A stretch of 64,000 nt of DNA, taken from an uncultured Senegalimassilia sp. GTDB taxonomy: Bacteria; Actinomycetota; Coriobacteriia; Coriobacteriales; Eggerthellaceae. The notes below the pieces were generated by a model, which was given only the letters and a program-made list of their open reading frames with translations, was not told where the DNA came from and did not search any database. A program made the translations under genes and the position numbers. The DNA lies in the NCBI RefSeq assembly GCF_934636665.1, contig NZ_CAKUAT010000008.1:1-64000 (forward strand), given 5' to 3'. This document shows, piece by piece, positions 7,884 to 15,762 of the stretch; position 1 is the first letter of the stretch, and each line of letters begins with the position of its first letter.

Positions 7884-8701
7884 TGGATACTGAAACGACA
7901 TACCCCGCATCGCCGGATATGCCTTCCGGCGCCGGTGAAACCCCTGCAGCGCCTGCTGCTCCCCATGCTTGGACGCCGTCCCAGTTCAAACCGCGCGACC
8001 TGCGCGAGGCCCGAGTGCATCGCAATGAGCCTGCGCAAACCTCGGCGAACGAGGCGAACAGGAAGCGCAACGTGCGCGAGTACACGTTGGGCGAGGAGAT
8101 AGCCAACTCCATCTCGCACGGCGTCGGCGCGCTTCTGGCCATCGCCGCCATCCCCATCCTTGTGGTGAAGGCGGTAAGCCATGGCGGCGGCATCCTGTTG
8201 TTCGCCGCGTTGGTGTACACGCTCACCATGCTGCTGGAGTACACCATGTCCACGCTGTATCACGCGTTGGCCGTCGACAAGGCGAAACGCGTGTTCAAGG
8301 TGCTGGACCATAGCTGCATCTACCTGTTCATCGCTGGCTCGTACACGCCGTTCTGCCTGATCTCCCTTGCCGATTCGAACGGTATCGTGCTGTGCGCGTT
8401 CGTGTGGGTCCTTGCCGTGATAGGCGTTGCTTGCGAGGCGTTCTGGGTTTTTCGCCCGCGCTGGATTTCCGCGGTGCTTTATCTTGCGCTGGGCTGGTCT
8501 ATCGTGGGGTTCCTGCCGGCGCTTATCCAGGCCATCCCTGCTGCGGGGCTGTGGCTGCTGGTCGCAGGCGGTCTTTGCTACTCGGTTGGATGCATCTTCT
8601 ACGTGTTGAAGAAGATCCCGTACATGCATTCCATATTCCATTTGTGGGTTGTGGCGGGAAGCGTGCTGCAATTCCTGGCGATTGCGCTGTATGTCATGTA
8701 G
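7883..8701 (+). CDS. Hemolysin III / PAQR family membrane protein
   Basis: A 272-residue integral membrane protein of the hemolysin III (YqfA/PAQR-like) family. After a 60-residue hydrophilic, proline-rich N-terminus come seven predicted membrane segments. The family metal-site residues are visible: SHGVGA in the first segment, S-T-L-Y-H near YHALAV, DHSCIYLFIAGSYTPF, and the final HSIFHLWVVAGS. Bacterial members are putative hydrolases of membrane lipids or ceramide-like amides; the role in this organism is unknown. Starts at GTG 7877 or ATG 7883 are possible; neither has a ribosome site, and a TATAAC hexamer immediately upstream suggests leaderless expression. Confidence 0.88.
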   Translation: MDTETTYPASPDMPSGAGETPAAPAAPHAWTPSQFKPRDLREARVHRNEPAQTSANEANRKRNVREYTLGEEIANSISHGVGALLAIAAIPILVVKAVSHGGGILLFAALVYTLTMLLEYTMSTLYHALAVDKAKRVFKVLDHSCIYLFIAGSYTPFCLISLADSNGIVLCAFVWVLAVIGVACEAFWVFRPRWISAVLYLALGWSIVGFLPALIQAIPAAGLWLLVAGGLCYSVGCIFYVLKKIPYMHSIFHLWVVAGSVLQFLAIALYVM

Positions 8702-8743
8702 GCTAGCTCAAAAGGAAATTATCACTAGGAGCGGTTTTAGCGC

Positions 8744-9625
8744 ATGAACGGGAAAAACGAAGACGGCGACGGTAAAAAGGGCTTGAAGGGCATTTTCGGC
8801 TTCTTGGGAGCGCCGAAGCGCCAGGCCCTGTCGGCTGAGGACGAGATCAAGGATTTCGTGGCGGATAGCGACGATTTGCTCGATGATGAGAAGCGCATGA
8901 TTCACGAGATCTTGGACCTGGGCGACATGGATGCCGGCGAGATCATGACGCCGCGCGTGGATATGATCTTGGTGGAGGATACCGAAACCGTGCGTCAAGC
9001 GGTGGACCGCATGATGGGAACGGGCTATTCGCGCCTCCCGGTGTTCCAAGGGGATATCGACCGCATCGTCGGCGTGGTCCATTATAAGGACCTGGTGCCT
9101 CCCGTGCTCGACGGCCATGGCGACGACCTGGCGGTCGACTATGCCTTCGAGCCGCTGTTCGTGCCTGAGTCGAAGGATGTGTTCCCGCTTCTGGCCGAAA
9201 TGCAAACGAAACGGCAACAGATGGCCATCGTGGTGGACGAGTACGGTGGAACCGATGGTTTAATTACCGTCGAGGACATCGTCGAGGAGATCGTGGGCGA
9301 GATCGTGGACGAAACCGATCGCGAGCGCCCCATTCTGAAGCAGGAAGGTCCCGGTGTGTGGCTTGCCGACGGCCGTTTTCCCGTTGAGGACGCCGTTGAG
9401 ATGGGTTGGCCGCTTGCCGAGTCCGAGGACTACGAGACCATAGCCGGCTGGGTGCTCAGCATGTTGGACACCGTTCCGCAAATGGGCTACTCCTTCGAGA
9501 AGGACGGCTACCGCTTCACTATCCACTCCATGCGACGTCGGCGCATCCTTGCGGTACGCGTGGAGCGCATTTCCGGCGATGCCTTGCAAGCATCTGATGG
9601 TAAGGCAGGTCAGGAGGAGCAGTGA
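8744..9625 (+). CDS. CorC/HlyC-type CBS-domain protein
   Basis: A 293-residue soluble protein with a CBS pair (about residues 65-190) and a C-terminal CorC_HlyC domain (about 205-280). Motifs are GEIMTPRVDMILVE at the start of the first CBS repeat, GYSRLPVF, VVDEYGGTDGLITVEDI in the second, and the domain GPGVWLADGRFPVEDA. The usual N-terminal DUF21/CNNM membrane domain is absent, as in E. coli CorC (about 290 residues), which affects magnesium and cobalt efflux. ATG 8744 is supported by an upstream AGGAG-like site at 8727. The pspC gene overlaps its stop by 4 bases, so the two are translationally coupled. Confidence 0.88.
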   Translation: MNGKNEDGDGKKGLKGIFGFLGAPKRQALSAEDEIKDFVADSDDLLDDEKRMIHEILDLGDMDAGEIMTPRVDMILVEDTETVRQAVDRMMGTGYSRLPVFQGDIDRIVGVVHYKDLVPPVLDGHGDDLAVDYAFEPLFVPESKDVFPLLAEMQTKRQQMAIVVDEYGGTDGLITVEDIVEEIVGEIVDETDRERPILKQEGPGVWLADGRFPVEDAVEMGWPLAESEDYETIAGWVLSMLDTVPQMGYSFEKDGYRFTIHSMRRRRILAVRVERISGDALQASDGKAGQEEQ

Positions 9626-10554
9626 GCCGAACACGCCAGCTGTACCGGTCGCGCAATGCGCTGGTAGGGGGCGTGTGTGCCGGAATCGCCGAGCGTTTCG
9701 ACGTCGATCCGCTGGTCGTGCGCATTCTTTTCCTGACGTTCGCCGTGTTGACGTTGGGCCTTGCGGGCCTTGCGTATATGGTGCTCTGGGCCGTGCTTCC
9801 TAAAAGACCCATGCAGGTGAAGCCCGTGAAGGTGGAGCCTGATTCCGTTCATTCCGATACGTTCGGCGCGGTGGATTGCCGTCGTGCTCGCGGTGCCGCG
9901 ATGGGGCGTTGCGCGAGCGCCGCGCCTTATGTGGGCGCGGCGCATCTGCCTCCCGTGCCGCCTGCGATGGCCGAGAAAGCCCGATGCGACCAAGGGCCCG
10001 CGATGGGCCTTGATGCTGCTTCCGCCGAACCCCGTGGCGCTAAAGCCGGCGAAGGGGATGGCCCGTCGACCGCTCGCATCGTGCTTGCTCTTACGGCCGG
10101 CTGCCTTTTGGCCTCGTTGGGCGCATCGTTTGCGGTGTCGGGGTTTTTGCACGGGGTTGCCTGGTGGCAATGCTGGCCGTTGGCCTTGGTGGTCTTCGGC
10201 ATTGTGCGCATAGCCGTGCCGGGCAGCGAAGGCGAGCGCGCTTTGGCGTTTTTCGCGGGCGTCTCCGTGTTCGTGGCGGGGCTGACGCTGCTGCCTATGA
10301 GCATGGGGTTCGTCTCGTGGGCCACGTTGTCGAAGATGTTCGAGTATTTGTGGCCCCTTCCCGCGTTGGCGGCAGTTTTGCTGGCGATGGGGGTATATGC
10401 GCGTCGGCCCGTCGTTGTCGTGGCGGCGGCGGTGTTCGTGGTGCTGTTCTGCGTGCTCGGCTTCGATTTGCTTTCCGAGCCCGGCCCGCTGCGCGAGTTG
10501 TCCTTCGGCACGCCGCTGGGACGCGAGTACCTCTTCCCTTTGCCTTTTGATTAG
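9622..10554 (+). CDS. PspC-domain membrane protein
   Basis: A 310-residue membrane protein. The N-terminal 60 residues form a PspC domain: LYRSRNALVGGVCAGIAERF, then DPLVVRILFLTFAVLTLG with its first membrane helix. A hydrophilic linker of about 85 residues follows, then four more predicted membrane segments from about residue 150. PspC domains link to envelope-stress sensing in proteobacteria and to diverse signalling in Gram-positives. The GTG start at 9622 overlaps the preceding stop in GTGA and has AGGAGGAG just before it. Terminated by the hairpin at 10576-10610. Partner proteins PspA/PspB are not in the window. Confidence 0.85.
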   Translation: MSRTRQLYRSRNALVGGVCAGIAERFDVDPLVVRILFLTFAVLTLGLAGLAYMVLWAVLPKRPMQVKPVKVEPDSVHSDTFGAVDCRRARGAAMGRCASAAPYVGAAHLPPVPPAMAEKARCDQGPAMGLDAASAEPRGAKAGEGDGPSTARIVLALTAGCLLASLGASFAVSGFLHGVAWWQCWPLALVVFGIVRIAVPGSEGERALAFFAGVSVFVAGLTLLPMSMGFVSWATLSKMFEYLWPLPALAAVLLAMGVYARRPVVVVAAAVFVVLFCVLGFDLLSEPGPLRELSFGTPLGREYLFPLPFD

Positions 10555-10575
10555 CCAAACCGATGGGTTTGCACG

Positions 10576-10610
10576 ACGGCCATGCGCAGCGCGCATGGCC
10601 GTTTCCGTTT
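10576..10610 (+). terminator. Intrinsic terminator of the corC-like/pspC pair
   Basis: ACGGCCATGCGC at 10576-10587 pairs perfectly with GCGCATGGCCGT at 10591-10602 around a 3-base loop, followed by TTCCGTTT. Confidence 0.8.
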
Positions 10611-10886
10611 CATAAGGCGCCGCTCGTCGGATGCGGTACGCTTGTTCGTGTTTCGGTTTTGCCTAAGCTATGGGAAGCCACCTGGGGAAATATAAATGTT
10701 TTACTTGTCAATCGAACAAACGATGAAGGGCGCCTTCACATGATTTTGCCGGTTTCGGGCCTTCCGGTAAAATAATGCCTGTCAGAACAGCATATCGCCC
10801 TTCAGGCAGCAAACCCTTTCGACAATCGAAAACAAGCTGTCGCCGCCTTGGCGGCCTGGTCGTGTGCTGCGAGCGAAAGGTTTTGT
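10611..10886 (+). promoter_or_regulatory. Structured upstream region of the lysozyme-like gene
   Basis: No gene is visible. TATAAA at 10691-10696 is a possible -10 element. Downstream, TGAAGG/CCTTCA (10724-10738) and ATTTTGCCGG/CCGGTAAAAT (10743-10752 with 10764-10773, one G-T pair) could fold in a leader of about 190 bases. I do not recognise a known riboswitch; the c-di-AMP aptamer often found before actinobacterial wall hydrolases is not evident. Confidence 0.3.
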
Positions 10887-11696
10887 TTGAAGAAACGCAA
10901 TGCATACCGCACCGGCGGGCTGGCGCTGAAGATCGTCGGCCTTGCTTGCGCATCGTGCGTGCTGGCAGGTTGCCTGGGCGTGGGATTCGCAACCGCCGCC
11001 GCCGGCGTTTCCCACGATATGCAGACGTTCGGCATCAGCGAGGTCAGCACGCCGGGCAGCGCATCGGCATCGGCCGAGTCCCTGTCCGACCAGGCTGCGG
11101 ACGCTTCCGTGACCGCAACATCCCGTTTGGCGGCCGCTGGAACGCGCGACATCTCGAAGGGCGTCGCCGCCATCGAGGCCGAGGAGGAGGCAGCCCGTCG
11201 CGCCGCCGAGGAGGCGCAGCGCGCCGAGGACCTGGCGCATACTCAGGCCGCGCTTGCCAACAGGGATGCTCAGCTTTCCCGCGACGAAGGCGCTGGCTTG
11301 ACGGGCTTGGCGGAGGTCGACTGGAACGTCAGCAAGGCGGAGTTCGTGGGCGAATGGACGCTGCGCATCGACGCGTATCTGGCGGGAAGCTCGCTTTCAG
11401 GCTATGGCGCCACGTTCGCCGAGGCGGCTTGGGAAAACGGCGTGGACCCGCGTTTCTCCCCGGCCATCTCCAATACCGAATCCACGAAGGGTCTGAACTG
11501 CTTCCGCAGCCATAATGCATGGGGTTGGATGGGGAATACGTCCTGGGGAAGCTGGAATGAATCCATCAACGCGCACGTGCAGGGTTTGGCGAAGGGTTAT
11601 GGGTACACCATTTCCCTGGCGAACGCCAACAAGTACTGCCCGCCAACCTATGAGGATTGGTACGCGAAAACGCTTGCGCAAATGCAGCTGATCTAG
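10887..11696 (+). CDS. Secreted lysozyme-like / glucosaminidase-type wall protein
   Basis: A 269-residue exported protein. The start is probably TTG 10887, six bases after GAAAGG; translation then gives MKKRNAYRTGG, a hydrophobic segment and a lipobox-like VLAGC at residues 26-30, so it may be a lipoprotein. Residues about 85-140 are Ala/Glu/Arg-rich and likely coiled coil. The C-terminal 110 residues look like a lysozyme-fold domain of the Coriobacteria: FAEAAWENGVDPRFSPAISNTES with a catalytic-type Glu, then NAWGWMG and a tail with QGLAKGYGYT. It probably acts on peptidoglycan. Monocistronic, with its own terminator at 11701. Confidence 0.7.
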   Translation: MKKRNAYRTGGLALKIVGLACASCVLAGCLGVGFATAAAGVSHDMQTFGISEVSTPGSASASAESLSDQAADASVTATSRLAAAGTRDISKGVAAIEAEEEAARRAAEEAQRAEDLAHTQAALANRDAQLSRDEGAGLTGLAEVDWNVSKAEFVGEWTLRIDAYLAGSSLSGYGATFAEAAWENGVDPRFSPAISNTESTKGLNCFRSHNAWGWMGNTSWGSWNESINAHVQGLAKGYGYTISLANANKYCPPTYEDWYAKTLAQMQLI

Positions 11697-11700
11697 CGCG

Positions 11701-11724
11701 AAGGCGGCCTGCGGGCCGCCTTTT
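11701..11724 (+). terminator. Intrinsic terminator of the lysozyme-like gene
   Basis: AAGGCGGCC at 11701-11709 pairs with GGCCGCCTT at 11714-11722 around TGCG, followed by TT. Confidence 0.8.
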
Positions 11725-11763
11725 GCGTTATCCTGTTGCGTGAACTTCGGGAAGGATTTTCGC

Positions 11764-12423
11764 ATGAGCAACGTCATCGTGGTGGGCTGCGGCCGCGTTG
11801 GATCGCAGCTGGCCAACATGCTGTCGGACAACGGCAGCAACGTGTGCGTGATCGATCGCAACGTGGACGCGTTCGCCAATCTGGGCCGCAACTTCAACGG
11901 GTCCACCATTCAGGGCGTGGGCTTCGACGAGGAAACGCTGGAGAAAGCCGGCGTCGATGAATGCGACGTTGTGGCGGCGGTAACGCAGCTGGACAACACC
12001 AACCTTATGTGCTGCGAGGTGGCAAGCCGCCTGTTCGGCGTTCCCCACGTGATCGCCCGTCTGTACAACCCCGACCATGAGCGAGCGTACATGCAGCTGG
12101 GCATCGACTACGTGTGCGGCACGTCGCTGGTGGCCGAAGACGTGTTCAGCAAGGTGGTTTCCGGGCACGGCGCCCATCTGGACACGTTCGGCGAGTTCGA
12201 GGTGCTGCGCTTTTCCCTCGATTTGAGCTGGTCCGAGCGAAACACCATCCGCGTGGCGGAGATGGAGCGTGACCATGATATCCGCATCGTGGCGTTCGAG
12301 CGCGGCGACGGCAGCGCCAGCTCCATCCCCACGCGCGAGTCCATCCTATACAACGGGGACTCGGTGCTGGCGTGCGTGCGCCATGAGCTTATCGAGCAAT
12401 TCAGCAAGTACATTCAAGATTAA
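11764..12423 (+). CDS. TrkA-type potassium uptake regulatory protein
   Basis: A 219-residue cytoplasmic RCK protein with a Rossmann NAD(H)/ATP-binding half (GCGRVGSQLANML, acidic residue in VIDRN, about residues 1-125) and a TrkA-C half (about 135-219). Such proteins gate TrkH/KtrB potassium channels. ATG 11764 has GGAAGGA upstream; a longer GTG start at 11740 is possible. It precedes a second, similar gene by 45 bases, so the two are likely one operon. No TrkH/KtrB membrane subunit is in the window; it must be encoded elsewhere. Confidence 0.88.
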   Translation: MSNVIVVGCGRVGSQLANMLSDNGSNVCVIDRNVDAFANLGRNFNGSTIQGVGFDEETLEKAGVDECDVVAAVTQLDNTNLMCCEVASRLFGVPHVIARLYNPDHERAYMQLGIDYVCGTSLVAEDVFSKVVSGHGAHLDTFGEFEVLRFSLDLSWSERNTIRVAEMERDHDIRIVAFERGDGSASSIPTRESILYNGDSVLACVRHELIEQFSKYIQD

Positions 12424-12468
12424 CGCGGTTTCCGCTTGCCCGATGGCGAAGCGGGGGAGGTTTGGCTG

Positions 12469-13140
12469 ATGTACGTAGTGATCGCCGGCGGCGGCAAAAT
12501 CGGCGAATATCTGGCGAACGTGCTGCTTGAGAGCGGCAACGATGTGACCATCATCGAGGAGGACCTGGAAACGGCCGACCGCTTGTCGGTGGTTTTGCAG
12601 GGTCGTTACCTGGTCATTCACGGCGACGGCTGCGATTCGAAATACCAGGAGGACGCGGGAATCCGCCGCGCCGACGTGTTCGTGGCCACCACGGGCCAGG
12701 ACGACGACAACCTGGTTTCGTGCGAGATCGCCCAGCGCGTGTTCAACGTGCCTCGCTGTATCGCTCGCGTGAACAGCCCGAAGAACCTGCGCATCTTCCA
12801 CGAGGTGGGCATCGAGTGCGTGTCATCCACCACGCTCATTGCCAATCTTATCGAGGAGGAGACACTGCTGGGCAGCGTGAGCGTCGTGTCGTCGCTGACG
12901 CACGGCAACGTCATGCTGACCGAGGTGGTCGTCCCGCGCATGCGACACCACTCCAACGATGCCGGTGTGCTGGCAAGCGCCATACCCCTGCCTCCCGATA
13001 GCATCATCGCGGCGGTCGCGTCCAGCGACAACGTGGAGGTGGTGAACGAGGACACCGTGCTGTTCCCCGGTGACAAGGCCATCGTGGTGGCGGATAACCA
13101 GGTCATCGACGCCGTGCGCGCCGCGTTTAAAGGTTTGTAG
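12469..13140 (+). CDS. Second TrkA-type potassium uptake regulatory protein
   Basis: A 223-residue RCK protein, paralogous to the preceding gene: AGGGKIGEYLANVLLE with the acidic nucleotide-ribose ligand in TIIEED, ATTGQDDDNLVSCEIAQ, and a TrkA-C half ending in VVADNQVIDAVRAAF. The pair may form a hetero-oligomeric ring, since E. coli TrkA has two RCK halves in one chain while here two single-unit chains are encoded side by side. Start ATG 12469 has GGGGGAGG ten bases upstream. Ends before a strong bidirectional terminator. Confidence 0.88.
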   Translation: MYVVIAGGGKIGEYLANVLLESGNDVTIIEEDLETADRLSVVLQGRYLVIHGDGCDSKYQEDAGIRRADVFVATTGQDDDNLVSCEIAQRVFNVPRCIARVNSPKNLRIFHEVGIECVSSTTLIANLIEEETLLGSVSVVSSLTHGNVMLTEVVVPRMRHHSNDAGVLASAIPLPPDSIIAAVASSDNVEVVNEDTVLFPGDKAIVVADNQVIDAVRAAFKGL

Positions 13141-13177
13141 CAACGGGGCGAGGGCCTTCTAGGCCGAGCTCCTGATG

Positions 13178-13213
13178 AAAGGGCCCGAAATGGATTTCAT
13201 TTCGGGCCCTTTC
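13178..13213. terminator. Bidirectional terminator between trkA pair and MOSC gene
   Basis: AAAGGGCCCGAAATG at 13178-13192 pairs perfectly with its complement ending at 13213 (15 bp); A and T runs on the two flanks let it work in both directions for the convergent genes. Confidence 0.85.
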
Positions 13214-13364
13214 GCGTTATGAGGATGAATTGAAGCGCAGGGGCGGAGCCGGCGAAGCCGCCGTGCTCGGCGCGGGCGCGCGTCTGCATGCGTGCGGATA
13301 GGTTGGCTAGCAGGTGGGTCGGCTCGCGGGTAGGTGCCCGCACGGCGGTTGGCGCTTCGCGGCT

Positions 13365-14009
13365 TTAGCGCGGCGTGTTCGCCAGCTCGTCCAAGGCCTC
13401 CTGCGGCGTGTATTCGCATGTGCCGTCGCCCAGCTTCACCACGTCGATGCTGTCGCCGGCCTTGACCTTGCCGCCGGTGAGGGCGACGAAGAAGATGCCC
13501 TCGCGCGGGAAGATGCAGTCACCGGCCAGGTAGAAAATCGCGCACTTCTTGTGGCACACCTTGCCCTGCTGCGACAGCTCCAGCAGCACATCGTCGCCGA
13601 TCTTGAGCTGCGTGCCGAGCGGCAGCGCCATGAGGTTGATGCCCTCGGTGGTGATGTTCTCGGCGAAATCGCCTTCCTTCACATCTAGGCCGCGCGCCCG
13701 GGCTTTCTCGATGGATTCCCAGGCCAGAAGCGAAACTTGGCGGTGCCAGTCTCCGGCGTGCGCGTCCTCGGCGACGCCGTGATGGGCCTCGATGGTCACC
13801 GGGCCGTCCACCACGGTCTTGCGCGTGCCCTTGCGCTTGGACACGCAGACGGCGCGCACGGTGCCGTGTGTGGTGCTGTCGGCGTCGGGTCCTTCCATGC
13901 GGCCCTTGTCGAACACGTTGAGCTGTTCGCCTGCCTTGTGCGCGGCGGCTTCGGCATTGCATGCTTCGAGAGCGTCGTCCTGTCGGCCCTTTTCTTTCTC
14001 GATCGTCAT
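13365..14009 (-). CDS. MOSC-domain protein
   Basis: A 214-residue MOSC-domain protein (about residues 45-205). MOSC domains occur in molybdenum-cofactor sulfurases and related enzymes that handle sulfur or molybdopterin. Visible: TVRAVCVSKRKGTRK at the entry, HHGVAEDAHAGDWHRQVSLLA, the cysteine segment QQGKVCHKKCAIF with GDCIFPREGIFF, and a C-terminal beta end VKAGDSIDVV. The N-terminal 40 residues are hydrophilic. Start ATG 14009 has a GGGGGG ribosome site. Bacteria with many molybdoenzymes, such as this one, often carry stand-alone MOSC genes. Convergent with the trkA pair; a TATGAT hexamer on the minus strand near 14050 may be the -10. Confidence 0.83.
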   Translation of the reverse strand: MTIEKEKGRQDDALEACNAEAAAHKAGEQLNVFDKGRMEGPDADSTTHGTVRAVCVSKRKGTRKTVVDGPVTIEAHHGVAEDAHAGDWHRQVSLLAWESIEKARARGLDVKEGDFAENITTEGINLMALPLGTQLKIGDDVLLELSQQGKVCHKKCAIFYLAGDCIFPREGIFFVALTGGKVKAGDSIDVVKLGDGTCEYTPQEALDELANTPR

Positions 14010-14269
14010 GATCCCCCCAATAAACCTAGTAAATAGCTAGGCGCATCTTATCATATCTGAGAATGATTCGGCGAACGAACACGTTGAATCCGCGAAAGGC
14101 GGGGTGGGGCGCGGGGGAAGGCGCGGCAGCGCGCTGCTTGCCGCTCGGGCTCCCTCCGTTCGTCCGCTTTCATACGTAAACCATCTGCAGAAACGCGTGC
14201 GGTGCCGGCGCGCCGCTTGCGCGCACGGTATCATGGGGCCATCAACTATCAACCGCGAAAGGGGTCGTT

Positions 14270-15613
14270 GTGATCAACCGCTACACGCGCCCGGCCATGG
14301 GCGCCATCTGGGAGCTTCAGAACAAGTTCTCCATCTGGAAGGAAATCGAGGTGCTGGCGTGTGAGGCTCAGGCCGAGCTCGGCCAAGCCGGCATCACGAA
14401 GGAGGAGGCGCAGTGGATCCGCGACCACGCCGACTTCACGGTTGAGCGCATCGACGAGATCGAGAAAGTCACGAACCACGACGTCATCGCCTTCACCACC
14501 TGCATGGCCGAGTACATCGACGCCGACGTCCCCGAGGGTCAGGAAAAGCCCAGCCGCTGGGTGCATTACGGCATGACCTCCTCCGACCTGGGCGACACCG
14601 CGCTGTCGTACCAGATCGTGCAGGCCATCGACATCATCCTGGACGACGTGAAGCAGCTGGGTGAGACGTGCAAGCGCCGCGCGTTCGAGTTCCAGAACAC
14701 CCTGTGCGTGGGTCGTACGCACGGCATTCATGCCGAGCCCATGACGTTCGGCATGAAGTTCGGCAGCTGGGCTTGGGCGCTCAAGCGCGCGCAGACCCGC
14801 CTGGAGCAGGCTCGCGAGGTCGCCGCGACCGGCGCCATCTCCGGCGCGGTGGGCACGTACTCCAGCATCGACCCCTACGTTGAGAAGTACGTGTGCGAGA
14901 AGCTGGGCCTGACGCCCGACCCGCTGTCCACCCAGGTGCTGGCGCGCGACCGCCACGCCCAGGTCATGTGCGCGCTGGCTTGCGCTGCCGCAACGCTGGA
15001 GTCCATCGCCATGCAGGTGCGCCTGCTGCAGCAGACCGACGTCATCGAGGCGGAGGAGCCGTTCAAGAAGGGCCAGAAGGGCTCGTCGGCCATGCCCCAC
15101 AAGCGCAACCCCATCACGGCCGAGCGCGTGTGCGGCCTTGCCCGCTGCGTGAAGGCGAACGCCCAGGTGGCGCTCGATAACGTGGCGCTGTGGTACGAGC
15201 GCGACATCAGCCACTCCGGCACCGAGCGCGTGGCGCTGGCCGACAGCTTCACCGCGCTTGACTACATGTTCGCCAAGATGCAGTGGATCATGGACGGTCT
15301 GCAAACCTATCCGGCGAAGATGGAGCACAACGTGTGGCGCACCAAGGGCCTCATCTTCTCCAGCAAGGTGCTGCTGGCCCTGGTGAACACGGGTATCACG
15401 CGCGAGGAGGCGTACGTCATCGTGCAGCGCAACGCCATGGCCGTGTGGGAGGATATCCAGAACGCGGTGGACGGCCCCACGTATCGCGAGCGCCTGGAGA
15501 ACGACCCCGAGGCCAAGCTGTCCAAGGAAACGCTCGACGAGATCTTCAATCCGTGGGACTTCCTGACCCGCAAGGACGAGGTATTCAAACGCCTGGAGGG
15601 CCTGGAGTTCTAA
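14270..15613 (+). CDS. purB: Adenylosuccinate lyase
   Basis: A 447-residue PurB, cytoplasmic. It splits fumarate from SAICAR and from adenylosuccinate in purine synthesis. The superfamily signature GSSAMPHKRNP is at about residues 270-280, and the catalytic histidine region VGRTHGIHAEP is near 145. Also visible are YGMTSSDLGDTALS near 98 and the C-terminal ADLC-type domain. The start is GTG 14270, with GAAAGGGG upstream giving good spacing. Length is normal for the bacterial family. Monocistronic, followed by a perfect hairpin terminator; a TATCAT hexamer at 14229-14234 is a possible -10. Confidence 0.95.
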   Translation: MINRYTRPAMGAIWELQNKFSIWKEIEVLACEAQAELGQAGITKEEAQWIRDHADFTVERIDEIEKVTNHDVIAFTTCMAEYIDADVPEGQEKPSRWVHYGMTSSDLGDTALSYQIVQAIDIILDDVKQLGETCKRRAFEFQNTLCVGRTHGIHAEPMTFGMKFGSWAWALKRAQTRLEQAREVAATGAISGAVGTYSSIDPYVEKYVCEKLGLTPDPLSTQVLARDRHAQVMCALACAAATLESIAMQVRLLQQTDVIEAEEPFKKGQKGSSAMPHKRNPITAERVCGLARCVKANAQVALDNVALWYERDISHSGTERVALADSFTALDYMFAKMQWIMDGLQTYPAKMEHNVWRTKGLIFSSKVLLALVNTGITREEAYVIVQRNAMAVWEDIQNAVDGPTYRERLENDPEAKLSKETLDEIFNPWDFLTRKDEVFKRLEGLEF

Positions 15614-15662
15614 ACGGCGGATGCGCAGGTGCGCGTCTGAGCCTGCGACAAGCTAGCGAATA

Positions 15663-15700
15663 AAGAAGCGCCGCGACTTCAAGTCGCGGCGCTTCTTGCT
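15663..15700. terminator. Bidirectional terminator between purB and aminopeptidase
   Basis: AAGAAGCGCCGCGACTT at 15663-15679 is repeated as its exact complement at 15681-15697, giving a long palindrome between two convergent genes. Confidence 0.85.
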
Positions 15701-15762
15701 GTTTATCGACGGTTTTCCGAGGTTGCGTGCGGGAGCGGTCTTCGCTTTCGTGCCCCTGCCCG

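Noticed and set aside
10611..10886. c-di-AMP riboswitch before the lysozyme-like gene
   Set aside because: Expected from actinobacterial precedent, but the conserved aptamer segments could not be found.
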